Positions 9,089 to 18,501 of a DNA stretch of 64,000 bases are shown here, piece by piece. The notes under the pieces were generated by a model, which was given only the letters and a program-made list of their open reading frames with translations, was not told the DNA's origin and made no database searches. Location of the stretch: contig JAFKKG010000015.1 in assembly GCA_017305715.1 (NCBI GenBank), positions 186,001-250,000 on the forward strand, read 5' to 3'. The translations under genes and the position numbers were made by a program. This stretch comes from Hyphomicrobiales bacterium (GTDB lineage Bacteria; Pseudomonadota; Alphaproteobacteria; Rhizobiales; Xanthobacteraceae). The stretch's first letter is position 1. Each line of letters starts with the position of its first letter.

Positions 9089-9559
9089 TCAGGCTTTCGA
9101 ACCGGTTTCCATGGAACCGGTTTGCCGCAGCGCCTCGCCCAAGGCCATGGCGGCCGCCATGGCCACATTGAGCGAGCGCAGGCTGGGCCGGATCGGAATC
9201 ACCAGCCGTGCATCGGCGGCGTCCGCGACCTCCCCGGGGACCCCGGCGGATTCCCGCCCGAACAGCAGGATGTCGTCCGGCCGGTAGCGGTAATCCAGAT
9301 AGGAGGCGGCCCCCTTGGTCGTAAACAGGACCAGCCGGAAGCCCCCGTCGTTACGCCATTGCGCGAATTTTGACCATGAGTCGTGGCGTGTAATAGCGAC
9401 CTGGTCGAGATAGTCCATGCCGGCGCGGCGGAAATGCCGGTCGGAAACCGGGAAGCCCGCGGGCTCGATGATATGGGCTGCGACATCCAGGCATGCGCAC
9501 AGGCGCAGAATCGTTCCGGTGTTCTGGGGGATATCGGGCTGGAAAAGCGCAATCTGCAT
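9089..9559 (-). CDS. trmL: tRNA (cytidine(34)-2'-O)-methyltransferase
   Basis: The protein has 156 residues. It begins MQIALFQPDIPQNTGTILRL and contains LLFGRESAGVP and the C-terminal RSLNVAMAAAMALGEALRQ, the knot motifs of the SPOUT family TrmL/YibK. It 2'-O-methylates the wobble nucleotide of certain leucine tRNAs. The frame is open upstream to 9607, but the family start is the ATG at 9559. It is probably the first gene of the leftward trmL-queE-queD-hemF-HAD cluster. It is divergent from the Rieske gene across a 280-bp spacer (9560-9839) in which I recognise no specific site. Confidence 0.93.
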   Translation of the reverse strand: MQIALFQPDIPQNTGTILRLCACLDVAAHIIEPAGFPVSDRHFRRAGMDYLDQVAITRHDSWSKFAQWRNDGGFRLVLFTTKGAASYLDYRYRPDDILLFGRESAGVPGEVADAADARLVIPIRPSLRSLNVAMAAAMALGEALRQTGSMETGSKA

Positions 9560-9839
9560 GGGGTGCTGGCGGCTTGTGAAGCCCTGATGAAATGACTGAA
9601 TAATCACAGCCCGAGGCTGATTTAGTGCATTGCACGCTCAGGAGCCGATAGCGGGCTTGCGCTCTTACGGCAAGGGTGCCAATAGAACGATTCTGGACTG
9701 CTTGTTCCGCCGGATTGGCGGGCAAAACTGGTCTTTCTGCCGCCGCGGGGGCCGCGGGCGCCGGCAGCCACTTCTGGGCGCGATTCCAGCGTCTTTTGGG
9801 GCGGTTCCGCTGGCTGCAGATGAGAAAGGGCTTGGAATC

Positions 9840-10370
9840 GTGACGACAGCGTCTTCGGCGGACCATCCAACACGCCGTGATTTTCTTTTTGTTGCAACGG
9901 GTGCCGTCGCCGCCGTAGGCGCCGCTGCCACAGTGTGGCCGCTCGTTGCCCAGATGAACCCGGATGCCGCGACGATCGCGGCCGGTGCGCCGATCGAGGT
10001 CGATCTGACGCCGATCGCCGTGGGGCAGGACATCAAGGTGTTCTGGCGCGGCAAGCCGATTTACATCAGCCATCGCACCGAGAAGCAGATCAAAGAGGCG
10101 CAGAACGTTCCGCTGGCGAGCCTGCCCGATCCGCAGGCCGACTCGGCACGCGTCAAGCCGGGCAAGGACCAGTGGCTGGTCGTGGTCGGCATCTGCACCC
10201 ATCTCGGCTGCATCCCGATCGCCCATGAGGGCAATTACGACGGCTTCTTCTGCCCCTGCCACGGCTCGCAATATGACTCCTCGGGTCGTATTCGCCAGGG
10301 GCCCGCCCCGGCGAACCTGCCGGTGCCGCCCTACACCTTCGTTTCCGATACCAAAATCCAGATCGGCTAA
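9840..10370 (+). CDS. petA: Ubiquinol-cytochrome c reductase Rieske iron-sulfur subunit
   Basis: The protein has 176 residues from GTG at 9840. The N-terminus HPTRRDFLF ... [12 protein letters not shown] is a Tat-type signal-anchor. Cluster ligands are in CTHLGC and CPCHGS, with [12 protein letters not shown] after them. It is the 2Fe-2S subunit of cytochrome bc1 in the inner membrane. The frame is open upstream to 9630, but the GTG start gives the length expected for Bradyrhizobium FbcF. The cytochrome b/c1 gene follows after 63 bp. Confidence 0.95.
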   Translation: MTTASSADHPTRRDFLFVATGAVAAVGAAATVWPLVAQMNPDAATIAAGAPIEVDLTPIAVGQDIKVFWRGKPIYISHRTEKQIKEAQNVPLASLPDPQADSARVKPGKDQWLVVVGICTHLGCIPIAHEGNYDGFFCPCHGSQYDSSGRIRQGPAPANLPVPPYTFVSDTKIQIG

Positions 10371-10433
10371 GGCCCGGACGCCCGTCCGGGACCTCAATCC
10401 GTCGCGTCGTTTTACTTCCTCAGGATCGCATCA

Positions 10434-12497
10434 ATGAGCGGACCATCCGATTTCCAGCCCACCAACCCCGCCTTGAAGTGGATCGAACGGCGCCTCCCGA
10501 TCATGGGCCTCGTCCATTCCTCGTTCGTGGCCTATCCGACGCCGCGTAACCTGAACTACTGGTGGACCTTCGGCGCCATCCTCTCGATGATGCTGGGCCT
10601 GCAGATCCTGACCGGCGTGATCCTGGCGATGCACTACACGCCGCATGCCGATCTCGCCTTCAAGTCGATCGAGCTGATCGTCCGCGACGTCAATTACGGC
10701 TGGCTGCTGCGCAACATGCACGCCTGCGGCGCCTCGATGTTCTTCTTCGCCGTCTACATCCACATGTTCCGCGGCCTCTACTACGGGTCGTACAAGGAGC
10801 CGCGGGAAATCCTCTGGATCCTCGGCGTCATCATCTATTTGCTGATGATGGCGACCGGCTTCATGGGCTATGTGTTGCCGTGGGGCCAGATGAGCTTCTG
10901 GGGCGCCACCGTCATCACCAATTTGTTCTCGGCCGTGCCGTATTTCGGCGAGAGCATCGTGACGCTGCTGTGGGGTGGTTATGCCGTCGGCAACCCGACG
11001 CTGAACCGCTTCTTCTCGCTGCATTATCTGCTGCCGTTCGTGATCGCCGGCGTGGTCGTGCTGCACATCTGGGCGCTGCATGTCGCGGGCCAGAACAATC
11101 CGGCCGGCGTCGAGCCGAAGACCGAAAAGGACACCGTGCCTTTCACGCCTTACGCGACCATCAAGGATGCGTTCGGCGTCTCCTGCTTCATGCTGTTCTT
11201 CGCATGGTTCATCTTCTACATGCCGAACTATCTCGGCGACGCCGACAACTACATCCCCGCCAATCCCGGCGTGACGCCCGCGCATATCGTGCCGGAATGG
11301 TATTATCTGCCGTTCTACGCCATCCTGCGCTCGATCCCGAACAAGCTCGCCGGCGTGGTGGCGATGTTCGGCGCGATCATCATCCTGGCGTTCCTGCCCT
11401 GGCTCGATAACGCCCGCACCCGCTCTTCGAAGTATCGCCCGCTGGCCAAGCAGTTCTTCTGGATCTTCGTCGCGGTCTGCCTCGGCCTCGGTTACCTCGG
11501 CTCGCAGCCGCCGGAAGGCATCTATGTGGTCGCCGGCCGGATCCTGACCGTGCTGTACTTCGCCTACTTCCTGATTCTGCTGCCGCTGCTCTCCCGGATC
11601 GAGAAGCCGCGTCCGGTGCCGAATTCGATCGCCGACGACGTGCTGGCCAAGCACGGCGGCAAGGTGGCCTCGGTGATCGTCGCGCTCGTCGTCGCCGGTG
11701 GCCTGCTGGTCGGCGGCACGCAGAATGCCCGCGCCGACGACCATGGCGTCGCGCCCCCCGCGAACAAATGGTCGTTCTCCGGCCCGCTGGGCAAGTTCGA
11801 TCGCGGCGCGTTGCAGCGCGGCCTGAAGGTCTACAAGGAAGTCTGCTCGGCCTGCCACGGCCTGTCCTATGTCGCCTTCCGCAATCTCGCCGAAGCTGGC
11901 GGTCCCGGCTATTCGGTGGCGCAGGCGGCTGCGTTCGCTTCCGACTACAAGATCAAGGACGGTCCGGACGACAAGGGCGAGATGTTCGAGCGGGCCGGCC
12001 GGCCGGCCGACTATTTCCCGTCGCCGTTCCCCAACGAGAACGCCGCGCGGGCCGCCAATGGCGGCGCGGCCCCGCCGGACCTGTCGCTGATCACCAAGGC
12101 GCGTTCCTACAAGCGCGGCTTCCCGATGTTCCTGATCGACTTCTTCACCCAGTACCAGGAGCAGGGCCCGGATTACGTTGATGCGGTGCTGCAGGGCTAT
12201 GAAGACAAGCCGCCGGCCGGCTTCACGCTTCCCGAGGGTGCCTACTACAACAAATATTTCCCCGGCCACGCCATCAAGATGCCGAAACCGCTCAGCGACG
12301 GCCAAGTGACGTATGATGACGGCTCGCCGGCCACCGTCGCGCAGTATGCCAAGGACGTCACCACGTTCCTGATGTGGACCGCGGAACCGCACATGGAGGC
12401 GCGCAAGCGGCTCGGCCTGCAGGTGTTCGTGTTCCTGATCCTGCTCACCGGCCTGCTGTACTTCACCAAGAAGAAGGTCTGGGCCAACGCGCACTAA
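10434..12497 (+). CDS. fbcH: Fused cytochrome b / cytochrome c1 polyprotein of the bc1 complex
   Basis: The protein has 687 residues. Residues 1 to about 410 are cytochrome b: haem-ligand histidines in [19 protein letters not shown] and [20 protein letters not shown], and the Qo-site PEWY motif at 287-290. A hydrophobic segment ending NARA at 434 looks like a signal peptide for the second part. Cytochrome c1 follows with haem-attachment CSACH at 471-475 and a C-terminal membrane anchor ([14 protein letters not shown]). In Bradyrhizobium japonicum fbcH encodes one precursor that is cleaved into the two cytochromes, and this gene has the same plan. It shares an operon with the Rieske gene and is followed by a strong terminator. 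Confidence 0.97.
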   Translation: MSGPSDFQPTNPALKWIERRLPIMGLVHSSFVAYPTPRNLNYWWTFGAILSMMLGLQILTGVILAMHYTPHADLAFKSIELIVRDVNYGWLLRNMHACGASMFFFAVYIHMFRGLYYGSYKEPREILWILGVIIYLLMMATGFMGYVLPWGQMSFWGATVITNLFSAVPYFGESIVTLLWGGYAVGNPTLNRFFSLHYLLPFVIAGVVVLHIWALHVAGQNNPAGVEPKTEKDTVPFTPYATIKDAFGVSCFMLFFAWFIFYMPNYLGDADNYIPANPGVTPAHIVPEWYYLPFYAILRSIPNKLAGVVAMFGAIIILAFLPWLDNARTRSSKYRPLAKQFFWIFVAVCLGLGYLGSQPPEGIYVVAGRILTVLYFAYFLILLPLLSRIEKPRPVPNSIADDVLAKHGGKVASVIVALVVAGGLLVGGTQNARADDHGVAPPANKWSFSGPLGKFDRGALQRGLKVYKEVCSACHGLSYVAFRNLAEAGGPGYSVAQAAAFASDYKIKDGPDDKGEMFERAGRPADYFPSPFPNENAARAANGGAAPPDLSLITKARSYKRGFPMFLIDFFTQYQEQGPDYVDAVLQGYEDKPPAGFTLPEGAYYNKYFPGHAIKMPKPLSDGQVTYDDGSPATVAQYAKDVTTFLMWTAEPHMEARKRLGLQVFVFLILLTGLLYFTKKKVWANAH

Positions 12498-12520
12498 GCG
12501 CCGGGTTCATCGCCATTCGG

Positions 12521-12544
12521 AAAAGCCCCTGCGGGGGCTTTTTT
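12521..12544 (+). terminator. Rho-independent terminator of the cytochrome bc1 operon
   Basis: AAAAGCCCC, a short TGC loop region, then GGGGGCTTTTTT form a GC-rich hairpin with a T run, 24 bp after the fbcH stop. Seen directly. Confidence 0.92.
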
Positions 12545-12552
12545 GTTGTTCA

Positions 12553-12637
12553 CGCCATTGCGAGGAGCACTCGCGATGAAGCAACCCACACTTGCCTTGT
12601 GGCGCTATGGATTGCTTCGCTGCGCTCGCAATGACGG
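12553..12637. repeat. Palindromic intergenic repeat, family A, copy 1
   Basis: The outer arms (CATTGCGAGGAGC and GCGCTCGCAATGACGG) and inner arms (GAAGCAACC and GGATTGCTTC) are inverted. The second copy lies at 17847-17930. This resembles short palindromic repeats common between genes in Bradyrhizobium. It lies between the bc1 terminator and the dienelactone hydrolase gene. Confidence 0.8.
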
Positions 12638-12711
12638 CTAATGGATTGCTTCCTGACCCTACAGCGGACAAAATGGCCGCCAATCGCTGCCAAGAAAATA
12701 TGGAGGACCTG

Positions 12712-13386
12712 ATGGGTACCAGCATTACGTTCAAGCGCCCCGACGGCAAGGAGGCCGCCGGCTATCTCGCCAATGCCTCGCGCGGCAATGCGCCGGGCGT
12801 GGTCGTGATCCAGGAATGGTGGGGATTGCAGGACCAGATCAAGGGCATGTGCGACCGCTTCGCGGTCGCCGGCTTCGATGCGCTGGCGCCTGATCTCTAC
12901 AAGGGCACGGTGGTGCCGTATCACGACACCGACGCCGCCGGCAAAGAGATGAACTCGCTGGATTTCATGGATGCGACCACGCAGACCGTGCGCGGCGCCG
13001 TGCAATACCTCGCCAAGAACGGCGCCAGGGTCGGGCTGACCGGCTTCTGCCTCGGCGGTGCGGTGACCATCATCGGCGCCACCAAGATTCCGGAGCTTGC
13101 GGCGGGCGTGGTGTTCTACGGCATCCCGCCGGAGCAGGCGGCGAAACCGGCGGACGTGAAGATCCCGCTGCAGGGCCATTTCGCCACCAAGGACGACTGG
13201 TGCACGCCGGCGCTGGTCGACGGTTTCGAGAAGGGGATGAAGGCTGCCGGCAAGTCGCTGGAACTATACAGGTATGATGCCGAACACGGTTTTGGCAATG
13301 AACAGCGCCTGTCGGTGCACGATCGGCAGTGCGCGGAACTGGCTTGGGGCCGCGCGACGGACTTCTTCAGGAAGCATCTGGGGTGA
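12712..13386 (+). CDS. Dienelactone hydrolase family protein
   Basis: The protein has 224 residues. The alpha/beta hydrolase core has the nucleophile elbow GLTGFCLGGAVT (Cys), an Asp in KDDWCTP and the His in DAEHGFGN, the Cys-Asp-His triad of dienelactone hydrolases. The family opens dienelactone rings in chlorocatechol breakdown, but many chromosomal members have unknown ester substrates. The frame is open to 12592 through repeat A. I chose ATG 12712 because GGAGG lies five bases upstream. Confidence 0.9.
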   Translation: MGTSITFKRPDGKEAAGYLANASRGNAPGVVVIQEWWGLQDQIKGMCDRFAVAGFDALAPDLYKGTVVPYHDTDAAGKEMNSLDFMDATTQTVRGAVQYLAKNGARVGLTGFCLGGAVTIIGATKIPELAAGVVFYGIPPEQAAKPADVKIPLQGHFATKDDWCTPALVDGFEKGMKAAGKSLELYRYDAEHGFGNEQRLSVHDRQCAELAWGRATDFFRKHLG

Positions 13387-13419
13387 GACGCCTGCCAGCG
13401 ACCGGAAAATAGGGCGACG

Positions 13420-14316
13420 ATGAAAGTCTTCTGCACCGGCGCGTCCGGCTATATCGGCGGATCGGTGGCCGCGCATCTGGTGGCCGCCGGACATCAGGTG
13501 ACCGGTCTCGTTCGTTCCCGGGAAAAAGCCGATGCCGTTCGCGCCCGCGGCATCGAGCCGCTGGCGGGAACGCTGGATGATGCGGAAACTCTGGCGCAGG
13601 CGGCACGCGCCGCCGACGTCGTCATCAATGCAGCGAGCGCCGATCACGCCGGCGCGGTGGATGCCCTGCTCGGCGTACTCGCCGGAAGCGGCAAGCCGTT
13701 CGTCCATACCTCAGGGTCGAGTATCGTCGGTACGCGCGCGCAGGGACATCGTTCCGACGCGGTCTTTGACGAGGACACGCCGGTCACCCCGATCCCGGCC
13801 CGCGCGGCGCGGGTCGCGTTAAACGAGCGCATTCTCTCTTACCGCGACAAGGGCTGCCGTCCGGTCATCATCTGCCCGAGCCTGATCTATGGTCTCGGCC
13901 TTGGGGTTGGGCGCGACAGCGTGCAGGTACCCTTACTGATAAAGCTCGCGAAGAAGCGCGGCAACGCCACCCATGCCGGCCCCGGCGAGAACATCTGGTC
14001 GAACGTGCACATCGACGATCTGGTGCCGCTCTACGCGCTGGCGATCGAGAAGGCGCCGGCTGGAGCGTTCTACTTTGCCGAGCACGGCGAAAATTCCATG
14101 CGCGAGGTTTGCGCGGCGATCAACCGCATGCTGGGTTTTGCGCAAGCGCCCTCGGCTATGTCGATGGCAGAAGCCGCTGCCGAATGGGGCGAGGGCACCG
14201 CCGAATACACGATGGCTTCCAATAGCCGGGTACGCGCCGTCCGCGCGCGAGAACTCGGCTGGAAACCGCAGGCGCGGAGCTTGATCGAGGAGATCGAACA
14301 GGGGTGTTATCGGTAG
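13420..14316 (+). CDS. NAD(P)-dependent epimerase / short-chain dehydrogenase-like protein
   Basis: The protein has 298 residues. The N-terminal dinucleotide-binding motif is CTGASGYIGGSVAAHL, followed by DVVINAAS typical of extended SDRs. The family YxxxK catalytic pair is not obvious: the region where it would lie reads RVALNERILSYRDKG, so it may be an atypical (NmrA-like) member rather than an active epimerase. It follows the dienelactone hydrolase gene by 33 bp on the same strand. The substrate is unknown. Confidence 0.8.
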   Translation: MKVFCTGASGYIGGSVAAHLVAAGHQVTGLVRSREKADAVRARGIEPLAGTLDDAETLAQAARAADVVINAASADHAGAVDALLGVLAGSGKPFVHTSGSSIVGTRAQGHRSDAVFDEDTPVTPIPARAARVALNERILSYRDKGCRPVIICPSLIYGLGLGVGRDSVQVPLLIKLAKKRGNATHAGPGENIWSNVHIDDLVPLYALAIEKAPAGAFYFAEHGENSMREVCAAINRMLGFAQAPSAMSMAEAAAEWGEGTAEYTMASNSRVRAVRARELGWKPQARSLIEEIEQGCYR

Positions 14317-14344
14317 CGCCACGTCGTCGTCCGGGCGTAGGCCG

Positions 14345-15340
14345 CTACTGCTTCACCCCGTCCCACCACGCGCACGTTCCCGACATCAGCTTGTAATTGC
14401 CTTCCATCACCTGCACCGGCGCGCGCAGGCCTTCGGTGGCGGCTTGCATGCGCATCTCGCGTGCGATCTCGCGGTCTTTCGGCGGCAGCCAGACTCGGTC
14501 GTGGCCCCACAGGCTCGGGCCGTGATGCATCTCGACCGGCTTCCAGGTCGCCGGGTCGATCTCGCGGCCGCCCCAGCCGCACTCGATCATGAACGAGGAG
14601 GGCGTCTTGGCGTAGAACGACGTCATGAAATCGTTGGTGTGACGGCCGAGCGTAACGCCGATGCGATCGGGCCCCATCATCGCGACGTCGTAGGATTGCC
14701 CGACATCGTCGAGCGAGAACAGTTCCACCATCAGATGATGCATGCCATTCGTGCCGGTCTCGATCAGCGCCAGCGAATGATGCCGCGCGTTGACGTGGAA
14801 GAAATAGGCGCGGAACGGCTTTTCGATGTAGTCGGAAAGTCCGAAGCCGAGCACGTCGACATAGAATGACATCATGGGGTCGATGTTCTCGACCGTCAGC
14901 ACGGCATGTCCGAGGCCGAGCGGCCCGGTGCGGAAACCCGAGATCGATCGGCCCGGGCTGAACGGCGTGTCGTCGATCTCGGCGCCGTAAAACGCCTCGA
15001 GGCGGTTGCCGCCAGGATCGCGGAACGAGATCAGGCTGCGCACGCGCCGGGTGTCGGCCAGCGTCTGCGGCTCGGCCGTGACATGGACGCCCGCCGCCTC
15101 CAGCCGGGCAGCCAATTGGTCCAGGCTTGCGGCGTCGGCGACTTCCCAGCCGAAGAAGCGTGAGCCATCGCCCATCGCGCGATCGATCACGATGCGTTGC
15201 TTGCGGTCGTCCATCCGGAAGGCCAGCAGCGAATTGCCGCGCTCGACCGCCTGCAGACCGACCAGGGAGGTGCCGAACTGCCGCCAGTCGTCCAGCGCAT
15301 CCGACCCGAAACCCGCATAACCCAGACCCAGCAATGCCAT
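14345..15340 (-). CDS. VOC-family protein resembling type I extradiol dioxygenases (BphC-like)
   Basis: The protein has 331 residues with two vicinal-oxygen-chelate modules. The C-terminal module keeps the metal ligands expected for BphC-type enzymes: His in GLGHAVLTV, His in MHHLMVEL and Glu in MIECGWGG. Such enzymes open catechol-type rings next to the hydroxyls with Fe(II). The aromatic substrate cannot be deduced. The frame opens at 15427, but GGAG seven bases ahead of ATG 15340 fixes the start. It converges with the epimerase gene. Confidence 0.85.
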   Translation of the reverse strand: MALLGLGYAGFGSDALDDWRQFGTSLVGLQAVERGNSLLAFRMDDRKQRIVIDRAMGDGSRFFGWEVADAASLDQLAARLEAAGVHVTAEPQTLADTRRVRSLISFRDPGGNRLEAFYGAEIDDTPFSPGRSISGFRTGPLGLGHAVLTVENIDPMMSFYVDVLGFGLSDYIEKPFRAYFFHVNARHHSLALIETGTNGMHHLMVELFSLDDVGQSYDVAMMGPDRIGVTLGRHTNDFMTSFYAKTPSSFMIECGWGGREIDPATWKPVEMHHGPSLWGHDRVWLPPKDREIAREMRMQAATEGLRAPVQVMEGNYKLMSGTCAWWDGVKQ

Positions 15341-15674
15341 CCTGCGTCTCCCGCATTTGTTGTCGGGCGTTGTATCCGCCCCGCTTGGGTCGAATGCTAC
15401 GCGTATTTTAGCCGTTTCAAACCCCAAAAGTTGGGCGGCCGGCGAGTCGGGGAAGGTCAGGACGCCGGCGCCTCCCTTGACATCGGTCCTTGCGGATGGT
15501 GATTAAGCGCCATGAGCACCGCCGTCCGCCCGTCCCGTCGTTGGTGGCGCACCTCTTAAAGAGGTGGCCGGTGCGATTTCATTCCAGCAATCGTCGAAGG
15601 TCGCCATCGCAGTGCGACGGTATCTTCGTTTGTCCTGTGTGGCGTTCCCTCACCAAGTTTCGTAAGAGGATCAC
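15341..15674 (+). other. 334-bp trp leader region
   Basis: No full-size gene lies here. The region holds the tandem-Trp leader peptide (15512-15559) and several mutually exclusive short hairpins: 15550-15566, 15574-15593 and 15592-15619. I read it as the leader transcript of trpE(G). No clean T-rich terminator follows the last hairpin (TATCTTCGTTTGTCC), so the exact terminator is uncertain. Confidence 0.7.
15512..15559 (+). CDS. trpL: trp operon leader peptide (tandem Trp)
   Basis: A 15-residue frame, MSTAVRPSRRWWRTS, with two adjacent TGG codons, ending in TAA inside a hairpin (15550-15566). It sits 115 bp upstream of trpE(G). Rhizobial trpE(G) genes are known to be controlled by ribosome-mediated attenuation through short Trp-rich leader peptides. 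The position, tandem Trp codons and adjoining hairpins all fit that model. Confidence 0.85.
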   Translation: MSTAVRPSRRWWRTS

Positions 15675-17840
15675 ATGAACAGGACCGTCTTCTCCCTGCC
15701 CGAGCACAGCGAATACCGGACCAGCAGCGGTCTGGCGATCACGCGCGCCGTCGAGCAGTTTTCCGGCGACGCCAAGCGGCTCGATGATCTGATCGACCTC
15801 TTGGATAGGCGCCGCGGCGTCGTGCTGTCCTCGGGCACCACGGTACCGGGCCGCTATGAGAGCTTCGACCTCGGCTTTTCCGATCCGCCGCTGGTGCTGG
15901 AAACCGAGGGCGCGAATTTTTCGCTTCACGCGCTGAACGGCCGTGGCGAAGTGCTGATCGCCTTTCTCGGCGACGTCCTGCGCGAGCCCTGCATCGTCAT
16001 CACCGAGAAGAGCGCGACGCGCCTCGCCGGCCATATCATCCGCGGGCCCGCGCCGGTCGAGGAAGACCAGCGCACCCGCCGCGCCAGCGTGATGTCGCTG
16101 GTGCGCGATCTCGTGGCTGCCTTCACGGCCAATGACGATCCGCTGCTCGGCCTGTTCGGCGCCTTCGCCTATGACCTCGTGTTCCAGATCGAGGACCTCG
16201 TGCAGAAGCGCGCCCGCGAGGCCGACCAGCGCGACATCGTGCTCTATGTGCCGGATCGCCTGCTGGCCTATGACCGCGCCACCGGCCGCGGCGTGGTGCT
16301 GAGCTACGATTTTGCCTGGAAAGGCAAGACGACGGCCGGCCTGCCGCGCGACACCGCCGAGAGCGTCTACGCCAAGACGCCGCGGCAGGGCTTTGCCGAT
16401 CACGCGCCCGGCGAATACCAGGCGACGGTGGAAACCGCGCGCGCCGCTTTTGCGCGCGGCGATCTCTTTGAAGCCGTGCCCGGGCAATTATTCGCCGAGC
16501 CGTGCGAGCGCTCGCCCGCTGAAGTGTTCCAGCGGCTCTGTCGCATCAATCCGTCGCCCTATGGCGCGCTGATGAATCTCGGCGAGGGCGAGTTTCTCGT
16601 CGCAGCCTCCCCGGAAATGTTCGTCCGCTCCGACGGCCGGCGAGTCGAGACCTGTCCGATCTCGGGCACCATCGCGCGCGGCGTCGATGCGATCGGCGAT
16701 GCCGAGCAGATCCGGCAATTGCTGAATTCGGAAAAAGACGAATTCGAACTCAACATGTGCACCGACGTCGACCGCAACGACAAGGCGCGGGTCTGCGTTC
16801 CCGGCACGATCAAAGTATTGGCGCGGCGCCAGATCGAGACCTACTCAAAGCTGTTCCACACCGTCGACCATGTGGAAGGCATTTTGCGCCCCGGCTTCGA
16901 TTCGCTCGACGCGTTCATGACCCATGCCTGGGCGGTGACGGTGACGGGCGCGCCGAAACTGTGGGCCATGCAATTCGTCGAGGACAATGAGCGCTCGTCG
17001 CGGCGCTGGTATGCCGGCGCGATCGGTGCGGTCAATTTCGACGGCAGCATCAACACGGGCCTCACCATCCGCACCATCCGGATGAAGGATGGCCTCGCCG
17101 AGGTGCGCGTCGGCGCGACCTGTCTGTTCGATTCGGATCCTGCGGCCGAAGACCGGGAATGCCAGGTCAAGGCGGCTGCCCTGTTCCAGGCGCTGCGCGG
17201 CGATCCACCAAAGCCGCTGTCGGCGTTCGCGCCGGATTCAACCGGCTCCGGCAAGAAGGTGCTGTTGATCGATCACGACGACAGCTTTGTGCACATGCTG
17301 GCGGATTATTTCCGCCAGGTCGGCGCGTCCGTCACCGTGGTCCGGCACGTGCATGCGCAGCAGATGCTGAACCAGAAAAGCTGGGATCTGCTGGTGCTGT
17401 CGCCGGGGCCGGGACGGCCGGAGGACTTTGGTATCTCAAAAACCATTGGCACGGCGCTGGAGAAGCAGCTGCCGATCTTCGGCGTCTGCCTCGGCGTGCA
17501 GGCGATCGGCGAATATTTCGGCGGCCAGCTCGGCCAGCTCGGACATCCCGCGCATGGGCGGCCGTCACGGGTCCAGGTGCGGGGCGGGCGGCTGATGCAG
17601 AACCTGCCCGATGAAATCGTGATCGGCCGCTATCACTCGCTGTTTGTCGAGCGCGACAGCGTGCCCGACGTGCTGACGGTCACCGCAACCACCGAGGACG
17701 GTGTTGCAATGGCGATCGAACACAAGACCCTGCCGGTCGGCGGCGTGCAGTTTCACCCGGAATCGCTGATGTCGCTCGGCGGCGAGGTGGGACTGCGTAT
17801 TGTCGAGAACGCGTTCCGGCTGCATGTTACGGGCAATTGA
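15675..17840 (+). CDS. trpE(G): Anthranilate synthase, fused component I and II
   Basis: The protein has 721 residues. Residues 1 to about 515 are the chorismate-binding component I (blocks SPEMFVRSDGR, ETCPISGTIARG, VTVTGAPKLWAM). Residues about 523-721 are the class I glutamine amidotransferase (KKVLLIDHDDSF, LSPGPGRP) with nucleophile Cys605 in FGVCLGVQ and His694/Glu696 in QFHPES. The enzyme converts chorismate and glutamine to anthranilate, the first step to tryptophan. The fusion is characteristic of rhizobia and relatives. It is likely controlled by the leader upstream. Confidence 0.97.
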   Translation: MNRTVFSLPEHSEYRTSSGLAITRAVEQFSGDAKRLDDLIDLLDRRRGVVLSSGTTVPGRYESFDLGFSDPPLVLETEGANFSLHALNGRGEVLIAFLGDVLREPCIVITEKSATRLAGHIIRGPAPVEEDQRTRRASVMSLVRDLVAAFTANDDPLLGLFGAFAYDLVFQIEDLVQKRAREADQRDIVLYVPDRLLAYDRATGRGVVLSYDFAWKGKTTAGLPRDTAESVYAKTPRQGFADHAPGEYQATVETARAAFARGDLFEAVPGQLFAEPCERSPAEVFQRLCRINPSPYGALMNLGEGEFLVAASPEMFVRSDGRRVETCPISGTIARGVDAIGDAEQIRQLLNSEKDEFELNMCTDVDRNDKARVCVPGTIKVLARRQIETYSKLFHTVDHVEGILRPGFDSLDAFMTHAWAVTVTGAPKLWAMQFVEDNERSSRRWYAGAIGAVNFDGSINTGLTIRTIRMKDGLAEVRVGATCLFDSDPAAEDRECQVKAAALFQALRGDPPKPLSAFAPDSTGSGKKVLLIDHDDSFVHMLADYFRQVGASVTVVRHVHAQQMLNQKSWDLLVLSPGPGRPEDFGISKTIGTALEKQLPIFGVCLGVQAIGEYFGGQLGQLGHPAHGRPSRVQVRGGRLMQNLPDEIVIGRYHSLFVERDSVPDVLTVTATTEDGVAMAIEHKTLPVGGVQFHPESLMSLGGEVGLRIVENAFRLHVTGN

Positions 17841-17846
17841 GTGGGC

Positions 17847-17930
17847 CGTCATCGCGAGGAGCATTTGGGACGAAGCAATCGATACTTTCTCTGCCGAAAG
17901 AGGGATTGCTTCGCTACGCTCGCCATGACG
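17847..17930. repeat. Palindromic intergenic repeat, family A, copy 2
   Basis: The outer arms CGTCATCGCGAGGAGC and GCTACGCTCGCCATGACG are inverted, with inner arms GAAGCAATC and GGATTGCTTC. It matches 12553-12637 in plan. It fills most of the trpE(G)-apt spacer. Confidence 0.82.
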
Positions 17931-17949
17931 AAGAGGAAAAGAGACACCG

Positions 17950-18489
17950 ATGACGTTTGACCATGATCTGAAGGCCACCGTCCGCACCATTCCGGATTAC
18001 CCAAAGCCGGGCATCCTGTTCCGCGACATCACCACGCTGTTGGCGGACGCCCGCGCGTTCCGCCGCTCGGTCGATGAACTGGTGCAGCCCTGGGCCGGCA
18101 GCAAGGTCGACAAGGTCGCCGGCATCGAGGCGCGCGGATTCATCCTCGGCGGCGCGGTGGCGCATCAGGTCTCCGCCGGCTTCGTGCCGATCCGCAAGAA
18201 AGGCAAACTGCCGCACACCACCGTGCGGATCGCCTATTCGCTGGAATACGGCCTCGATGAAATGGAGATGCATGCCGATGCCGTGCAGCCCGGCGAGCGC
18301 GTCATCCTGGTCGACGATCTCATCGCCACCGGCGGCACTGCCGAAGGCGCGGTAAAACTGCTGCGCCAGATCGGCGCCAATGTGGTCGCCGCCTGCTTCA
18401 TCATCGACCTGCCCGATCTGGGCGGCGCCGCCAAGCTGCGCGCGATGGACGTGCCGGTGCGAACGCTGATGACGTTCGAAGGTCACTGA
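17950..18489 (+). CDS. apt: Adenine phosphoribosyltransferase
   Basis: The protein has 179 residues. The PRPP-binding motif is [14 protein letters not shown], and the N-terminal [18 protein letters not shown] and [15 protein letters not shown] blocks are diagnostic. It salvages adenine to AMP with PRPP. The gene stands 20 bp after repeat A and has a GAGG-type site ahead of the ATG. Whether it is co-transcribed with trpE(G) is unclear because of the repeat. Confidence 0.95.
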   Translation: MTFDHDLKATVRTIPDYPKPGILFRDITTLLADARAFRRSVDELVQPWAGSKVDKVAGIEARGFILGGAVAHQVSAGFVPIRKKGKLPHTTVRIAYSLEYGLDEMEMHADAVQPGERVILVDDLIATGGTAEGAVKLLRQIGANVVAACFIIDLPDLGGAAKLRAMDVPVRTLMTFEGH

Positions 18490-18501
18490 GCAAACGCCAA
18501 T

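Noticed and set aside
10431-12494. 687-residue open frame antisense to the cytochrome b/c1 gene
   Set aside because: It has the same length and limits as fbcH and a composition of Arg, His, Asp and Gly typical of reading a GC-rich gene in the wrong frame; the plus strand has clear cytochrome motifs.
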